This document shows, in pieces, positions 55,426 to 64,000 of a stretch of DNA of 64,000 nucleotides. Location: NCBI RefSeq assembly GCF_018069895.1, contig NZ_JAGQDH010000007.1, forward strand, positions 62,001 through 126,000. The letters are read 5' to 3'. The stretch comes from Roseovarius autotrophicus (GTDB taxonomy: Bacteria; Pseudomonadota; Alphaproteobacteria; Rhodobacterales; Rhodobacteraceae). The position numbers and the translations under genes are program-made. The first letter of the stretch is position 1. Every line of letters begins with the position of its first letter. The notes under the pieces are model-generated. The model was not told where the DNA came from. It searched no databases and worked only from the letters and a program-made list of their open reading frames with translations.

Positions 55426-56213
55426 CGCCGGTGATCGTCGAACAGGGCGACGGCCCAGTGGTGCTCGGCCTGCCGCATGTGGGAACCTATGTGCCGCCCG
55501 AGATTGCGGCACGGCTGAACGCACGCGGGCAAACGCTTGCCGATACCGACTGGCATGTGGACCGGCTCTATGATGGTCTCCTGCCCGGTGCCACCACCGT
55601 GCGCGCCACCTTCCATCGCTACGTGATCGACGCCAACCGCCCACCCGAAGGATCAAGCCTCTATCCGGGGCAGAACACCACCGGCCTTGTCCCGCTGACC
55701 GATTTCGACGGTGAACCGATCTGGAATCTGCCCCCCGACGCCGCCGGGATCGAGGCGCGCCGGGGGGCGTATCACGCGCCCTATCACGCGGCGCTGGCCG
55801 CCGAACTGCAACGGGTGCGCGCACGTCACGGCGTGGCGATCCTCTATGATTGCCACTCGATCCGCTCGAAGATCCCGTTCCTCTTCAAGGGCACCTTGCC
55901 GGATTTCAACATCGGCACGGCGGACGGCACCACCTGCGATGCGCGCATCGCGCAGGCGGTTCTTGAGCGGTGCACGGCCACGGGCCGCCCGACCGTGCTT
56001 GATGGCCGCTTCAAGGGCGGCTGGTGCACCCGCCACTATGGCCGCCCGAAGGACAATATCCACGCGATCCAGATGGAACTGGCCCAATCCACCCATCTGG
56101 CCTCGGAATCCCCGCCCTTCGCCTATGACCCCGCCCGCGCCGCGATGCTGCGCCCGGTGCTGGCGGATATCCTGCACAAACTGGCCACGCTGGCCCCCGA
56201 GTTGAGAGGCTGA
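55422..56213 (+). CDS. hutG: N-formylglutamate deformylase HutG
   Basis: A 263-residue metallo-hydrolase that releases formate from N-formyl-L-glutamate to give glutamate, completing the HutF route. Family segments are [48 protein letters not shown] and [18 protein letters not shown]. The ATG at 55422 overlaps the hutH stop (ATGA). hutU follows after 2 nt. Confidence 0.96.
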   Translation: MTPVIVEQGDGPVVLGLPHVGTYVPPEIAARLNARGQTLADTDWHVDRLYDGLLPGATTVRATFHRYVIDANRPPEGSSLYPGQNTTGLVPLTDFDGEPIWNLPPDAAGIEARRGAYHAPYHAALAAELQRVRARHGVAILYDCHSIRSKIPFLFKGTLPDFNIGTADGTTCDARIAQAVLERCTATGRPTVLDGRFKGGWCTRHYGRPKDNIHAIQMELAQSTHLASESPPFAYDPARAAMLRPVLADILHKLATLAPELRG

Positions 56214-56215
56214 CC

Positions 56216-57901
56216 ATGACCGATCCCCGCCACAACACCCGTGACATCTATCCCGCCACCGGCACCGAGATCAGCGCGAAAAGCTGGCTGACCGAGGCCC
56301 CCTTGCGGATGCTGATGAACAACCTCCACCCCGATGTCGCCGAGAACCCGCATGAGCTTGTCGTCTATGGCGGGATCGGGCGCGCGGCGCGCACATGGGA
56401 GGATTTCGACCGCATCTGCGACGCCTTGCGCGCGCTTGAGGCCGACGAGACGCTACTTGTGCAATCGGGCAAGCCCGTTGGCGTGTTCCGCACCCATGCG
56501 GACGCGCCGCGCGTTCTTATCGCCAATTCCAACCTCGTGCCGCATTGGGCGACCTGGGATCACTTCAACGAATTGGACCGCAAGGGACTGGCCATGTATG
56601 GCCAGATGACCGCCGGATCGTGGATCTATATCGGCACGCAGGGCATCGTCCAAGGCACCTATGAGACCTTCGCAGAGGCAGGCCGGCAGCATTACGGCGG
56701 AAACCTCAAGGGCCGCTGGATCCTGACCGCCGGTCTGGGCGGCATGGGCGGGGCGCAGCCCTTGGCCGCCGTGATGGCCGGGGCCTGCTGTCTGGCCGTG
56801 GAATGCGACGAGACCCGCGCCGATTTCCGCATCCGCACCCGCTATTGCGACGCCAAGGCCCACGACCTTGACGAGGCGCTGGCCATGATCGACGGCTGGT
56901 GCAAGGCGGGCGAGGCGAAATCCGTGGCGCTCATCGGCAACGCGGCAGAGGTGTTCCCCGAACTGGTGCGCCGGATGAAGGCGGGCGGCCCGCGTCCCGA
57001 TATCGTGACCGACCAGACCTCGGCACATGATCCGATCCACGGCTACCTTCCCCTGGGCTGGAGCGTCGCGGAATGGCGCGCCAAACAGGAGACCGATCCC
57101 AAGGCGGTGGAGGCCGCCGCACGCGCCTCGATGCGTACCCATGTCGCGGCCATGGTGGACTTCTGGAACGCAGGCGTGCCGACGCTTGATTACGGCAACA
57201 ACATTCGCCAGGTCGCGCTGGAGGAAGGGCTGGAGAACGCCTTTGCCTTTCCCGGCTTCGTGCCCGCCTATATCCGCCCGCTCTTCTGCCGGGGCATCGG
57301 CCCGTTCCGCTGGTGCGCGCTCTCGGGCGATCCCGAGGATATCTACAAGACCGATGCGCGCATGAAGGCGCTTTTCCCCGATAACGCCCACCTTCACAAC
57401 TGGCTCGACATGGCGCGCGAGCGCATCGCCTTTCAGGGCCTGCCCGCCCGTATCATGTGGATCGGGCTGGGCGATCGCCACAAGGCGGGGTTGGCGATCA
57501 ACGAAATGGTCCGCAACGGCGAATTGAAGGCCCCGGTCGTCATCGGGCGCGACCATCTGGATTCGGGGTCTGTCGCCAGCCCCAACCGCGAGACAGAGGC
57601 CATGAAAGACGGCTCTGATGCCGTGTCCGACTGGCCGCTTCTGAACGCGCTCCTCAACACCGCGTCAGGCGCCACCTGGGTCAGCCTGCACCATGGCGGC
57701 GGCGTCGGCATGGGTTTTTCGCAACATTCCGGCATGGTTATCTGCTGCGATGGCAGCCTTGATGCTGACCGGCGCCTGAGAAATGTACTCTGGAACGATC
57801 CGGCAACCGGTGTGATGCGCCATGCCGATGCCGGCTATCAGACCGCCATTGATTGCGCGCGCGAACACGGGCTCGATCTGCCTGGAATCCTGAGGGATTG
57901 A
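56216..57901 (+). CDS. hutU: Urocanate hydratase HutU
   Basis: A 561-residue urocanase that converts urocanate to imidazolonepropionate with tightly bound NAD. The NAD loop [18 protein letters not shown] and the catalytic-region [19 protein letters not shown] are present, with full family length. It is the last gene of hutI-hutH-hutG-hutU. No clear terminator follows it. Confidence 0.98.
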   Translation: MTDPRHNTRDIYPATGTEISAKSWLTEAPLRMLMNNLHPDVAENPHELVVYGGIGRAARTWEDFDRICDALRALEADETLLVQSGKPVGVFRTHADAPRVLIANSNLVPHWATWDHFNELDRKGLAMYGQMTAGSWIYIGTQGIVQGTYETFAEAGRQHYGGNLKGRWILTAGLGGMGGAQPLAAVMAGACCLAVECDETRADFRIRTRYCDAKAHDLDEALAMIDGWCKAGEAKSVALIGNAAEVFPELVRRMKAGGPRPDIVTDQTSAHDPIHGYLPLGWSVAEWRAKQETDPKAVEAAARASMRTHVAAMVDFWNAGVPTLDYGNNIRQVALEEGLENAFAFPGFVPAYIRPLFCRGIGPFRWCALSGDPEDIYKTDARMKALFPDNAHLHNWLDMARERIAFQGLPARIMWIGLGDRHKAGLAINEMVRNGELKAPVVIGRDHLDSGSVASPNRETEAMKDGSDAVSDWPLLNALLNTASGATWVSLHHGGGVGMGFSQHSGMVICCDGSLDADRRLRNVLWNDPATGVMRHADAGYQTAIDCAREHGLDLPGILRD

Positions 57902-58215
57902 GCCGGGTCATCCGTTTCCTGTGGTTGCCTCTGCGGACCGCCGCACAATGCGCGGACGATGCGGTGCCGGACTGTCCCGTGCTCGACACCCTCGCATGCC
58001 GAGCGAGCCTTGCATTCGGAGAGCGTTACAAGAACTAACTCCCATTGTGAATGGCCCGGTTTCTTGGGGCCACGTCACACCGCGCAGGCGCGCATCAGCC
58101 CCGACCGTTTCGCCTGAATCGCCCTCGTCCGCCCAAGCCGAAGGCCGCAGCGGCCTGCACGTGCCGCTGCCGCTGCCGGGCGCGCGCAGGAACCGACGGG
58201 GCGGCACCGGGAAAC
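57902..58215. other. Convergent intergenic region hutU / RTX protein
   Basis: 314 bp without a gene. The only structure is AGGCCGC-A-GCGGCCT at 58142-58156, a short palindrome that cannot form a normal loop. Small open frames here lack ribosome sites or family-like sequence. No terminator with a T-run was seen for either flanking gene. Confidence 0.5.
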
Positions 58216-61200
58216 CTAGCCGAACAGGCGCCGGAACCAGTGCGACTGCGGCGGCGCGTCCACTTTTGGCTGCAAGACCGCGCCACGGACCTTGACGGGT
58301 TCTGCGGTGCGCTTGTTGGCCAGGATCGCGCCGGCGCCAAGAAGCACCACGTTGCCGACCTCCCTGTTGCGGCTGGCAAAGAGCTGGCGCGCCTCGTCCG
58401 GATCGACCAGCGCCCCTGTCGCGGGATCGAACACAAAACCGGCATCGGCCCGGTTCGGCCCCCGGCCATCGCCCCGAAGCGGCCTTGCCCCGGAGCCCTC
58501 GACCGGCTCGGCCTCGGGCGCGCTATCTGGCTCGGCGGTCGGTTCCGTCGTCACCGAAACCGCATCGTCTACCCCGATCCGCATGCCGGCCTGAAGCTCG
58601 CTGGCCATCAGCAAGATGGTGTCGTGCTCCTTGCCAAGCAGATGCCCGATTTCGTGACGCAACACGGTCAGAAGATCGACCCCCGTGGTCACAAGCCCCT
58701 GTGCAAAGCCGTCATCGGCCTCGGGATCGGCGTCGATATACCAGCCGGCACCGGCGGCGGTGAGATCGATCAGGATCGTGTCCTCCATCGCGCGGGCCAG
58801 CGTTGTGCCTTCCAGATCGGTGACCACCAGACGCACAGCAGACAGCCTCTCCAGCTCCGTGTCGGAAACAAGGCCGGCTTCGGCCCAGTCGTTCAGCGCG
58901 GCTTGATAGAGCCGACGCAGGTCCGCATCCGCGATCGGATCGACCTCGATATAGCCATCCGAGGAAAGCGTGGCGACCGAGTCCTGGGCCAGCTTGAGTG
59001 CCGCGTTGAACTGCTGGTCATCGGTGGCCAGGCGATAGTTGTCGAAACTGGCCTGTCCCGAAATCACCATCAGCCCGAAACCGCCATCCACCAGCGCCGC
59101 ATTGAAACCGTAGCTGGCCAGCTGCACACCGTTGACCGAAACCATGAGACCGGCGCCTTGCGCGGTAAGCTTGAGACGGTAATCGGAATCGGCGGTAAGC
59201 GAATAGGCATAGGCGGCGTCGATGACCATGCCGTCCTCGGGGGTGGCATGGCCCACGATGACCCGGTCGCCGCTCACGTCCAGTGCGACGAACTTGTAAT
59301 TCAGCGCATCGTAGCGGTCGAACACGAAGCCCGCGATGCCGGCGGTGCGGATTTCCACCTCCATCTCAAGCGTGCTGTTCGACAGCAGCCTTGTGCCCAG
59401 TTCCACTGTCTGCACGGCCGGGGCGGTGCCGTTCACCGTTCCGGTCAATCTGCCGCTGGCCTCTACCCAGCCGGCAGACTGGCTTACCCGCGGAAGTTCT
59501 GCGACCGGCGGTGAAAAATCGTCGGTCTCGTTCAGGGTCCAGTCCGGCGGCAGGACCTGCACACGGAAATTATCAACCCGGCCGCCGGAGTTATCCATGG
59601 CGATGCCGACCATGCCGCCGTTCAGCGGCACCGGCAGGCCATAGGCGTCGATCCTTGGCGTAAAGTCATAGGTGAACCAGTTGACGCCGAAAACCTGGAC
59701 CGTGACGTTGTTTCCGTTGACCGCAACAAGGACATCGTGGTTGGTGTTCGGCTTGATCTGAACCGGTTTGTTCGACTGCACAAGATAGTGCCAGCCGGTT
59801 TCGTCGACATATCCCATTTCGATCTTGTTGGTAGAGACGTTGATCCCCGCAAACTTGAAATCGACATCGGAATAGTAGTCGAAAACGATATAGGCGTTTG
59901 CCTTCTGCCCGGCTCTTGGCTTGTCCAGATTGAAGGTGGCCGCGACTTCGTAATAGGTCGGCAAGTAATCATCCAGCAGGAAGATGCCCGATGCCTTGCC
60001 GCTGTGATCGGCCTCGACATTCATGACGCCCATCGACGCCCGGAACACGCCGGTATCCACTTCGAAGCCCTGAAGCGTCCGATCGTCGAAATCTGCCGTG
60101 CGCAGGATATCGCGCCGCCCGCCTGGGATATTGCCTGCCTGCGGGTCCGTCGGCGGGCCGGACTGATCCTGCCAGTAGCCGTGATCGCGCTGCGTCACGA
60201 GACCGATTTCGCCGTAGGGATTGCCCTGATGTTGCAGCACGTTGGAATAGCGCGACTGCTGGTTGGGGCCGATGTCGGCGGCGCGGGTCATGTCCACACC
60301 GTCCGAAAACGCCTGCGCGGTGATGAAATCCCAGAGCTGCGGCGGCACCTGCCGGCTGACCGTGGCGATGCCGAAGGGCGCGAAAGGCACGATGTAGGAA
60401 TTGAACTCGCCCAGATGATCGATCAGCCGGTCGCCGCCGGTGTTGCCGATCAGGATGTCCAGCCCGGCACCGCCAAACACGCGATCCTCCCAGGACATGT
60501 GCGTCTCGGGCGTGTTGTTAAGGCCATCGTCCATCGCGTCGGCCGATCCGAACGTCCCGGTGTCGTAAGACGAGATGGAGCCGCCCGAGATGGTGGCAAA
60601 GCGCGGCTCGCCCATCACGTCATCAGCATTCATAAGGTCGTTGCCGAAGCCACCATAGATGTGGTCGCGCCCGGTGCCCCCCACCAGCCAGTCGTTGCCC
60701 ATGCCGCCAAAGATGCGGTCGTCCCCGTCGCTGTGCACCGGCACCATCACGCCAATTGGTGTGCCATTTGGTGCAAACTCGACATAGCTCTCGACCAGCA
60801 CGCCTTCGTTGTCCGGCGCGTTCAGGAAGAAATGATAGAGCGTGCCGTCGAAATCGTCGTCCTTCCAGACCTCGCCGTTTTCATGGAACAGTATGGTGCG
60901 GCGCGGGTCGTATTCGTCGTAGAGCCAGAACTCGCCGACGCGCTGCTCCACAGGGTTGGGCTCGTTCCAGTGCGGGCGGCCATCGCCGAACATCAGGATA
61001 TTGCCCGGATTCCAGGGACGCGTGAAATCTGTGCGGATCAGCCCTGACGCCTCACCGTCGATGAGCAGTTGCACATAGCCTTCCCAGATCGCCTCATGCC
61101 CGCCGATGGCGTCGTCGCCCGATCCGCCATGCAGGAAATCGCGCCCGAGGCCGCCAAAGATGATGTCGTCGGCGTAAAGCGGGTTGTGCTGGTTCGGATC

Positions 61201-64000
61201 AGCCGAGTCACGCGGCACAAAAGACGAATCGCGATGGCTGTCGAAGGGCGTCAGATCAACCGACTTGACCATCTCGAACTCCACGTTGATCAGTTCTTCC
61301 TGCACCCGCCCCGGGGTGTAGATGAGTTCATTGATCACGTTGCCCTGGCTGGTGCGGCGATCCGGGTCGTTTGCCAGCAGGCTGTAGATGCCGAACAGGC
61401 TTTCGGCATATTCGCTGCCCCAAGCGCCATTGCCGGTCATCCGCGTGTTGCGGCTGGTAAAGATGCGCCCGTCGTCACCGATGATGCCGTCGATCCCGGT
61501 GCCGCCCGATATCCAGTCGTTGCCCCATCCGCCGATGATGTTGTCATGTTCGGCATCGCCAAAGGCGATGTCATCGCCACGGCCAAGGTAAATCTCGTCG
61601 TCGCCGGTCTCGCCGTGGACCTCGTCATTGCCACCGATGTCGCTGAGCGCCGCCGGATCCCAGTCGGGTCCGCCCGGCGTGTAGTCGAGCAGGGTGACGC
61701 CGCGCACGACGATGCGCTCGCCACCTTCGGGTGCATAGGAGGACTCGAGTGTCGCCACGCTGTCATACGCATAGGACAGGAACATGCCGTTACGCGTGTT
61801 GGCCAGATCGGCATAGGCCGGACCAAACGTATCCGGATCGGTCAGATCAATGTTCCTTGCCTCCAGCAGATCGACGCCATTCACCCCGACAAGGCGGATG
61901 ATATTACCGTTGTCGCCGACGATGACATCGGCATCGCGGGCATGGCGATCGCTCTCTCCGGTACCATCACCGGGCAGGCGCTCATCGTTGCGCTCGATCC
62001 GGTCGCCTGCACCGCCAAAGATCATGTCGGCACCGTCCGGCCGGTTCTCGCGCTCGGTCAGGCTGAACATGTCGGACGAACCGCCGACGATATCATCCTG
62101 GCCAAGCCCGCCGAAGATCGTGTCGCAGCCGCCGCCACCCTCGATATAGTCGCTGCCATCGGTGTCCGCAGCGAGAGCGGACACCACCAGCAAGGCCCCG
62201 ACAGGCGCGTTGACAGTCGGCAACTCGCGGGCCGCGCTGACATAGCGGGTGAGATCGGCAAACCCGCCGATAGTGCCGTTGCCGCGGCCGGTGACGGCGC
62301 CAAGGATGGTTCCGTCGCCCTGCAGGATATCGTTGCCAAGCTGGCCGAAGATATAGTCGTTGCCCGCTCCGCCGGCGATATAGTCGTTGCCGAAGCTGCC
62401 AGCGCCGATGCTCCCGGCCTCCACCGCAAAGCTGTGATATTCGGCATAGTCGATTTCATATTCCGCCCACCATGACGGCCCGTTCGGGTCACGGAAATCG
62501 CGGGCGATCGGGGCGCCCTGGTCATCGAGAGCGACCATCAGCACGCCGCTGTTGTCACCGGTGACCGCATCCGGATCATAGCCCGGCGATACCGGGCGGT
62601 CGCTGCGCGAATACATGAGCACACCCGCAAGCGTCTGGAACCGAAGGCTCTGGATGTCATCGTAAAGGTTGTCGTCGATCTCACCCATACGGCTGAGGCT
62701 GACGTTGTCGCCAAAGATCAGGTCATCGCCTTCTCCGCCATCAAGCGCATCGTTGCCCGCGCCACCGATGATGATGTCGTCGTTCTCCGAACCGAACACC
62801 ACATCGTCGCCGCCGGTCTGCGGCTGCAACGAGTTGATGGCCATGACCGTCGAGAGGAAAGTCGTCTGGATCTTCTGGTCCAGCGCAAAGGGCGCGTTGG
62901 GGTCGATCACAAGCTGGATCACTTCGCCATGGTCGGCAAAGATGATATCCGGCGTGCCGTCCTCTATGCCCGAGCCGTTGCCCACGATCCAGTCAGAACC
63001 CGCGCCGGGAATGTTCAGCAGACCCGTGGTATCCGCCGGACGATTGCCCATCGGGTCGCGCACGGGGCTGGGAATGGGCGCAAAGGTGCCCTCGGCCTTG
63101 GGTGTGGTCGGATCGACCCCCGGCGCGGGGCTGGCGTCCAGCGTGGCCACCGTCAGCGCGCGCGTCAGGATATTCACGTTGAAGCCACTGTCGCCGTAGA
63201 TGTGGTCGCTGCCACGCTGGCCAATGATCACATCGTCGCCCGAACCACCGGCCAGGTGGTCGCCGGTCTGCGAGCCGATGATGGTATCGTTGCCCATCCC
63301 GCCGAAGGCGGTGATCCCCACCGAGATGGTGATGGCCGCATCAGGGATGTCCGCGAACAGCGCCGAGGCGTCGATGATGTCGTTGCCATGCAGCTTGAAC
63401 GGGTTGGCCAGCGCAAAGATCCAGGTGTCATCCTCGTTCTGGTCGTTGGGCAGCAGCGGGAACGGATCGAAAGGCTTGGGACCGAATTCAAGGCCCAGCC
63501 GGTCATAGCTGCGGCCCGAATACCAGATGCCGTCCTGGCTGGTGTCGCCATAGATGACCAGCGGGCTGTCGGGTCCTGCCCCGCCAGTAACAATGAAATG
63601 GTCTCCGCCCACGCGCTGCCCGCCGGACCGGGCAATGTCAAAGGTGGTGATCGTCAGCGTGGCAATGCCGTCATGGTCGGTGCAACTTCCCAGTGCCGCA
63701 TCCTGCAGCACGATCTCGTCACCGTTCACCTGTGCAATCGCGAAGGCCCCGGCGAAGCCCTCGATGAACACCACGCCGCCGGCGAAGAAACCCAGATCGC
63801 CCCAGCCAGCGCCGTCGGTCAGGCGCACGACTGTCGCAAGGCTCGAGTCGTCGCCCGGTGTCAGCGCCTTCACCTCGATCTTTACCTCGCGGGTGATCGT
63901 CGTCTCCAGCGCCTCGGCCACATGGACCAGCAGCCCCTGTGCGCCGCTGTCGAGCACCGTGCCACCCGCACGCAGCGGTGCGCTCAGGACTATGACAGAA
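58216..64000 (-). CDS. Giant RTX (hemolysin-type calcium-binding repeat) protein with C-terminal metzincin-like motif; 5' end outside window
   Basis: More than 1,920 residues; the frame is still open at the right edge (an internal GTG at 63957 is not the start). From about 63350 to 60400 there are eight or more blocks of GGxGxDxxx calcium-binding nonapeptides, such as GGAGNDALDGGEGDDLIFGD, AGGAGNDYIFGQLGNDILQG, FGGLGRDFLHGGSGDDAIGG and FGGMGNDWLVGGTGRDHIYG. Two jelly-roll (LamG-like) regions follow, about 60090-59540 and 59520-59030. A C-terminal region (~58900-58600) has LRHEIGHLLGKEHD and a Met-turn-like ILLMASELQAGMR. It is likely exported by a type I system; the N-terminus and exporter genes are not visible. 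Confidence 0.92.
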   Translation of the reverse strand, partial: SVIVLSAPLRAGGTVLDSGAQGLLVHVAEALETTITREVKIEVKALTPGDDSSLATVVRLTDGAGWGDLGFFAGGVVFIEGFAGAFAIAQVNGDEIVLQDAALGSCTDHDGIATLTITTFDIARSGGQRVGGDHFIVTGGAGPDSPLVIYGDTSQDGIWYSGRSYDRLGLEFGPKPFDPFPLLPNDQNEDDTWIFALANPFKLHGNDIIDASALFADIPDAAITISVGITAFGGMGNDTIIGSQTGDHLAGGSGDDVIIGQRGSDHIYGDSGFNVNILTRALTVATLDASPAPGVDPTTPKAEGTFAPIPSPVRDPMGNRPADTTGLLNIPGAGSDWIVGNGSGIEDGTPDIIFADHGEVIQLVIDPNAPFALDQKIQTTFLSTVMAINSLQPQTGGDDVVFGSENDDIIIGGAGNDALDGGEGDDLIFGDNVSLSRMGEIDDNLYDDIQSLRFQTLAGVLMYSRSDRPVSPGYDPDAVTGDNSGVLMVALDDQGAPIARDFRDPNGPSWWAEYEIDYAEYHSFAVEAGSIGAGSFGNDYIAGGAGNDYIFGQLGNDILQGDGTILGAVTGRGNGTIGGFADLTRYVSAARELPTVNAPVGALLVVSALAADTDGSDYIEGGGGCDTIFGGLGQDDIVGGSSDMFSLTERENRPDGADMIFGGAGDRIERNDERLPGDGTGESDRHARDADVIVGDNGNIIRLVGVNGVDLLEARNIDLTDPDTFGPAYADLANTRNGMFLSYAYDSVATLESSYAPEGGERIVVRGVTLLDYTPGGPDWDPAALSDIGGNDEVHGETGDDEIYLGRGDDIAFGDAEHDNIIGGWGNDWISGGTGIDGIIGDDGRIFTSRNTRMTGNGAWGSEYAESLFGIYSLLANDPDRRTSQGNVINELIYTPGRVQEELINVEFEMVKSVDLTPFDSHRDSSFVPRDSADPNQHNPLYADDIIFGGLGRDFLHGGSGDDAIGGHEAIWEGYVQLLIDGEASGLIRTDFTRPWNPGNILMFGDGRPHWNEPNPVEQRVGEFWLYDEYDPRRTILFHENGEVWKDDDFDGTLYHFFLNAPDNEGVLVESYVEFAPNGTPIGVMVPVHSDGDDRIFGGMGNDWLVGGTGRDHIYGGFGNDLMNADDVMGEPRFATISGGSISSYDTGTFGSADAMDDGLNNTPETHMSWEDRVFGGAGLDILIGNTGGDRLIDHLGEFNSYIVPFAPFGIATVSRQVPPQLWDFITAQAFSDGVDMTRAADIGPNQQSRYSNVLQHQGNPYGEIGLVTQRDHGYWQDQSGPPTDPQAGNIPGGRRDILRTADFDDRTLQGFEVDTGVFRASMGVMNVEADHSGKASGIFLLDDYLPTYYEVAATFNLDKPRAGQKANAYIVFDYYSDVDFKFAGINVSTNKIEMGYVDETGWHYLVQSNKPVQIKPNTNHDVLVAVNGNNVTVQVFGVNWFTYDFTPRIDAYGLPVPLNGGMVGIAMDNSGGRVDNFRVQVLPPDWTLNETDDFSPPVAELPRVSQSAGWVEASGRLTGTVNGTAPAVQTVELGTRLLSNSTLEMEVEIRTAGIAGFVFDRYDALNYKFVALDVSGDRVIVGHATPEDGMVIDAAYAYSLTADSDYRLKLTAQGAGLMVSVNGVQLASYGFNAALVDGGFGLMVISGQASFDNYRLATDDQQFNAALKLAQDSVATLSSDGYIEVDPIADADLRRLYQAALNDWAEAGLVSDTELERLSAVRLVVTDLEGTTLARAMEDTILIDLTAAGAGWYIDADPEADDGFAQGLVTTGVDLLTVLRHEIGHLLGKEHDTILLMASELQAGMRIGVDDAVSVTTEPTAEPDSAPEAEPVEGSGARPLRGDGRGPNRADAGFVFDPATGALVDPDEARQLFASRNREVGNVVLLGAGAILANKRTAEPVKVRGAVLQPKVDAPPQSHWFRRLFG
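58567..58900 (-). other. Metzincin-type zinc protease motif within the RTX protein
   Basis: The helix LRHEIGHLLGKEHD supplies three zinc-binding histidines (HExxHxxGxxH, encoded at 58621-58656), followed by a methionine in ILLMASEL seven residues later, the expected Met-turn. It lies about 145 residues from the C-terminus and is preceded by an acidic loop (YIDADPEADDGFAQG). Confidence 0.8.

Noticed and set aside
59737-62475. Two long plus-strand frames (436 and 468 codons) opposite the RTX gene
   Set aside because: They arise from the regular GGxGxD codon pattern read on the opposite strand.
60400-63350. Periodic short DNA repeats that might suggest a CRISPR array or tandem repeat
   Set aside because: The repeats follow the reading frame and encode calcium-binding nonapeptides; they vary in sequence and have no constant repeat-spacer structure.

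Overview
The window is high-GC DNA that reads as one chromosomal segment of a marine-type alphaproteobacterium of the Rhodobacterales (Roseobacter-like). This rests on the accB-accC-aat / NDUFA12-mlaD-DUF2155 neighbourhood, a Paracoccus-type cytochrome c-550, a five-step Hut route with HutF, dense opposing operons with 1-10 nt overlaps, and codon use dominated by G/C third positions. No integrase, transposase, phage gene or CRISPR array was seen.

Left part (1-13.8 kb): the end of a PAS/LuxR regulator; fatty-acid synthesis genes accB and accC with aat; an opposing NDUFA12-type/mlaD/DUF2155 operon; ridA, clpX and clpP; a SqrR/BigR-type two-cysteine ArsR regulator; a carboxymuconolactone-decarboxylase-like protein; then a leftward run of histidine phosphatase, GST, two saccharopine dehydrogenase-like enzymes (a probable lysine-catabolic pair), a P1 peptidase and an acyl-CoA dehydrogenase.

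Middle (13.8-32.2 kb): tRNA-Thr(UGU), an unrecognised protein, a SUV3-like RNA helicase with a long low-complexity tail, a TPR protein, an SCP2 protein plus alpha/beta hydrolase pair, an FAH-family enzyme, a DNA ligase-associated exonuclease with an ATP-dependent ligase, oligoendopeptidase F, tRNA-Leu(GAG), a peptidoglycan-binding protein, lipB, a cytochrome c, and a small surface-modification group (methyltransferase-like, acyltransferase-SGNH, sulfotransferase).

Right part (32.2-57.9 kb) is a large amino-acid catabolic island. Genes for 4-hydroxyproline (epimerase, D-hydroxyproline oxidoreductase, DHDPS-type deaminase, semialdehyde dehydrogenase) lie with genes for 3-hydroxyproline (single-chain aconitase X, Ldh-type reductase), a polar amino acid ABC transporter and an XRE-cupin regulator. 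Inside it sit a proline-racemase-like protein that has lost both catalytic cysteines and a 4-OT-type tautomerase translationally coupled to it; this pair is the most likely undescribed enzymology in the window. A LysR regulator is divergent from a ugpBAEC transporter across a perfect 15-bp palindrome. A complete histidine utilisation cluster (hutC-hutF / hutI-hutH-hutG-hutU) follows, with a good HutC operator in its divergent promoter.

The last 5.8 kb is the C-terminal part of a giant RTX (calcium-binding repeat) protein. It carries two jelly-roll-like domains and, unusually, a metzincin-type zinc protease motif with Met-turn after the repeats. Its N-terminus is beyond the window.
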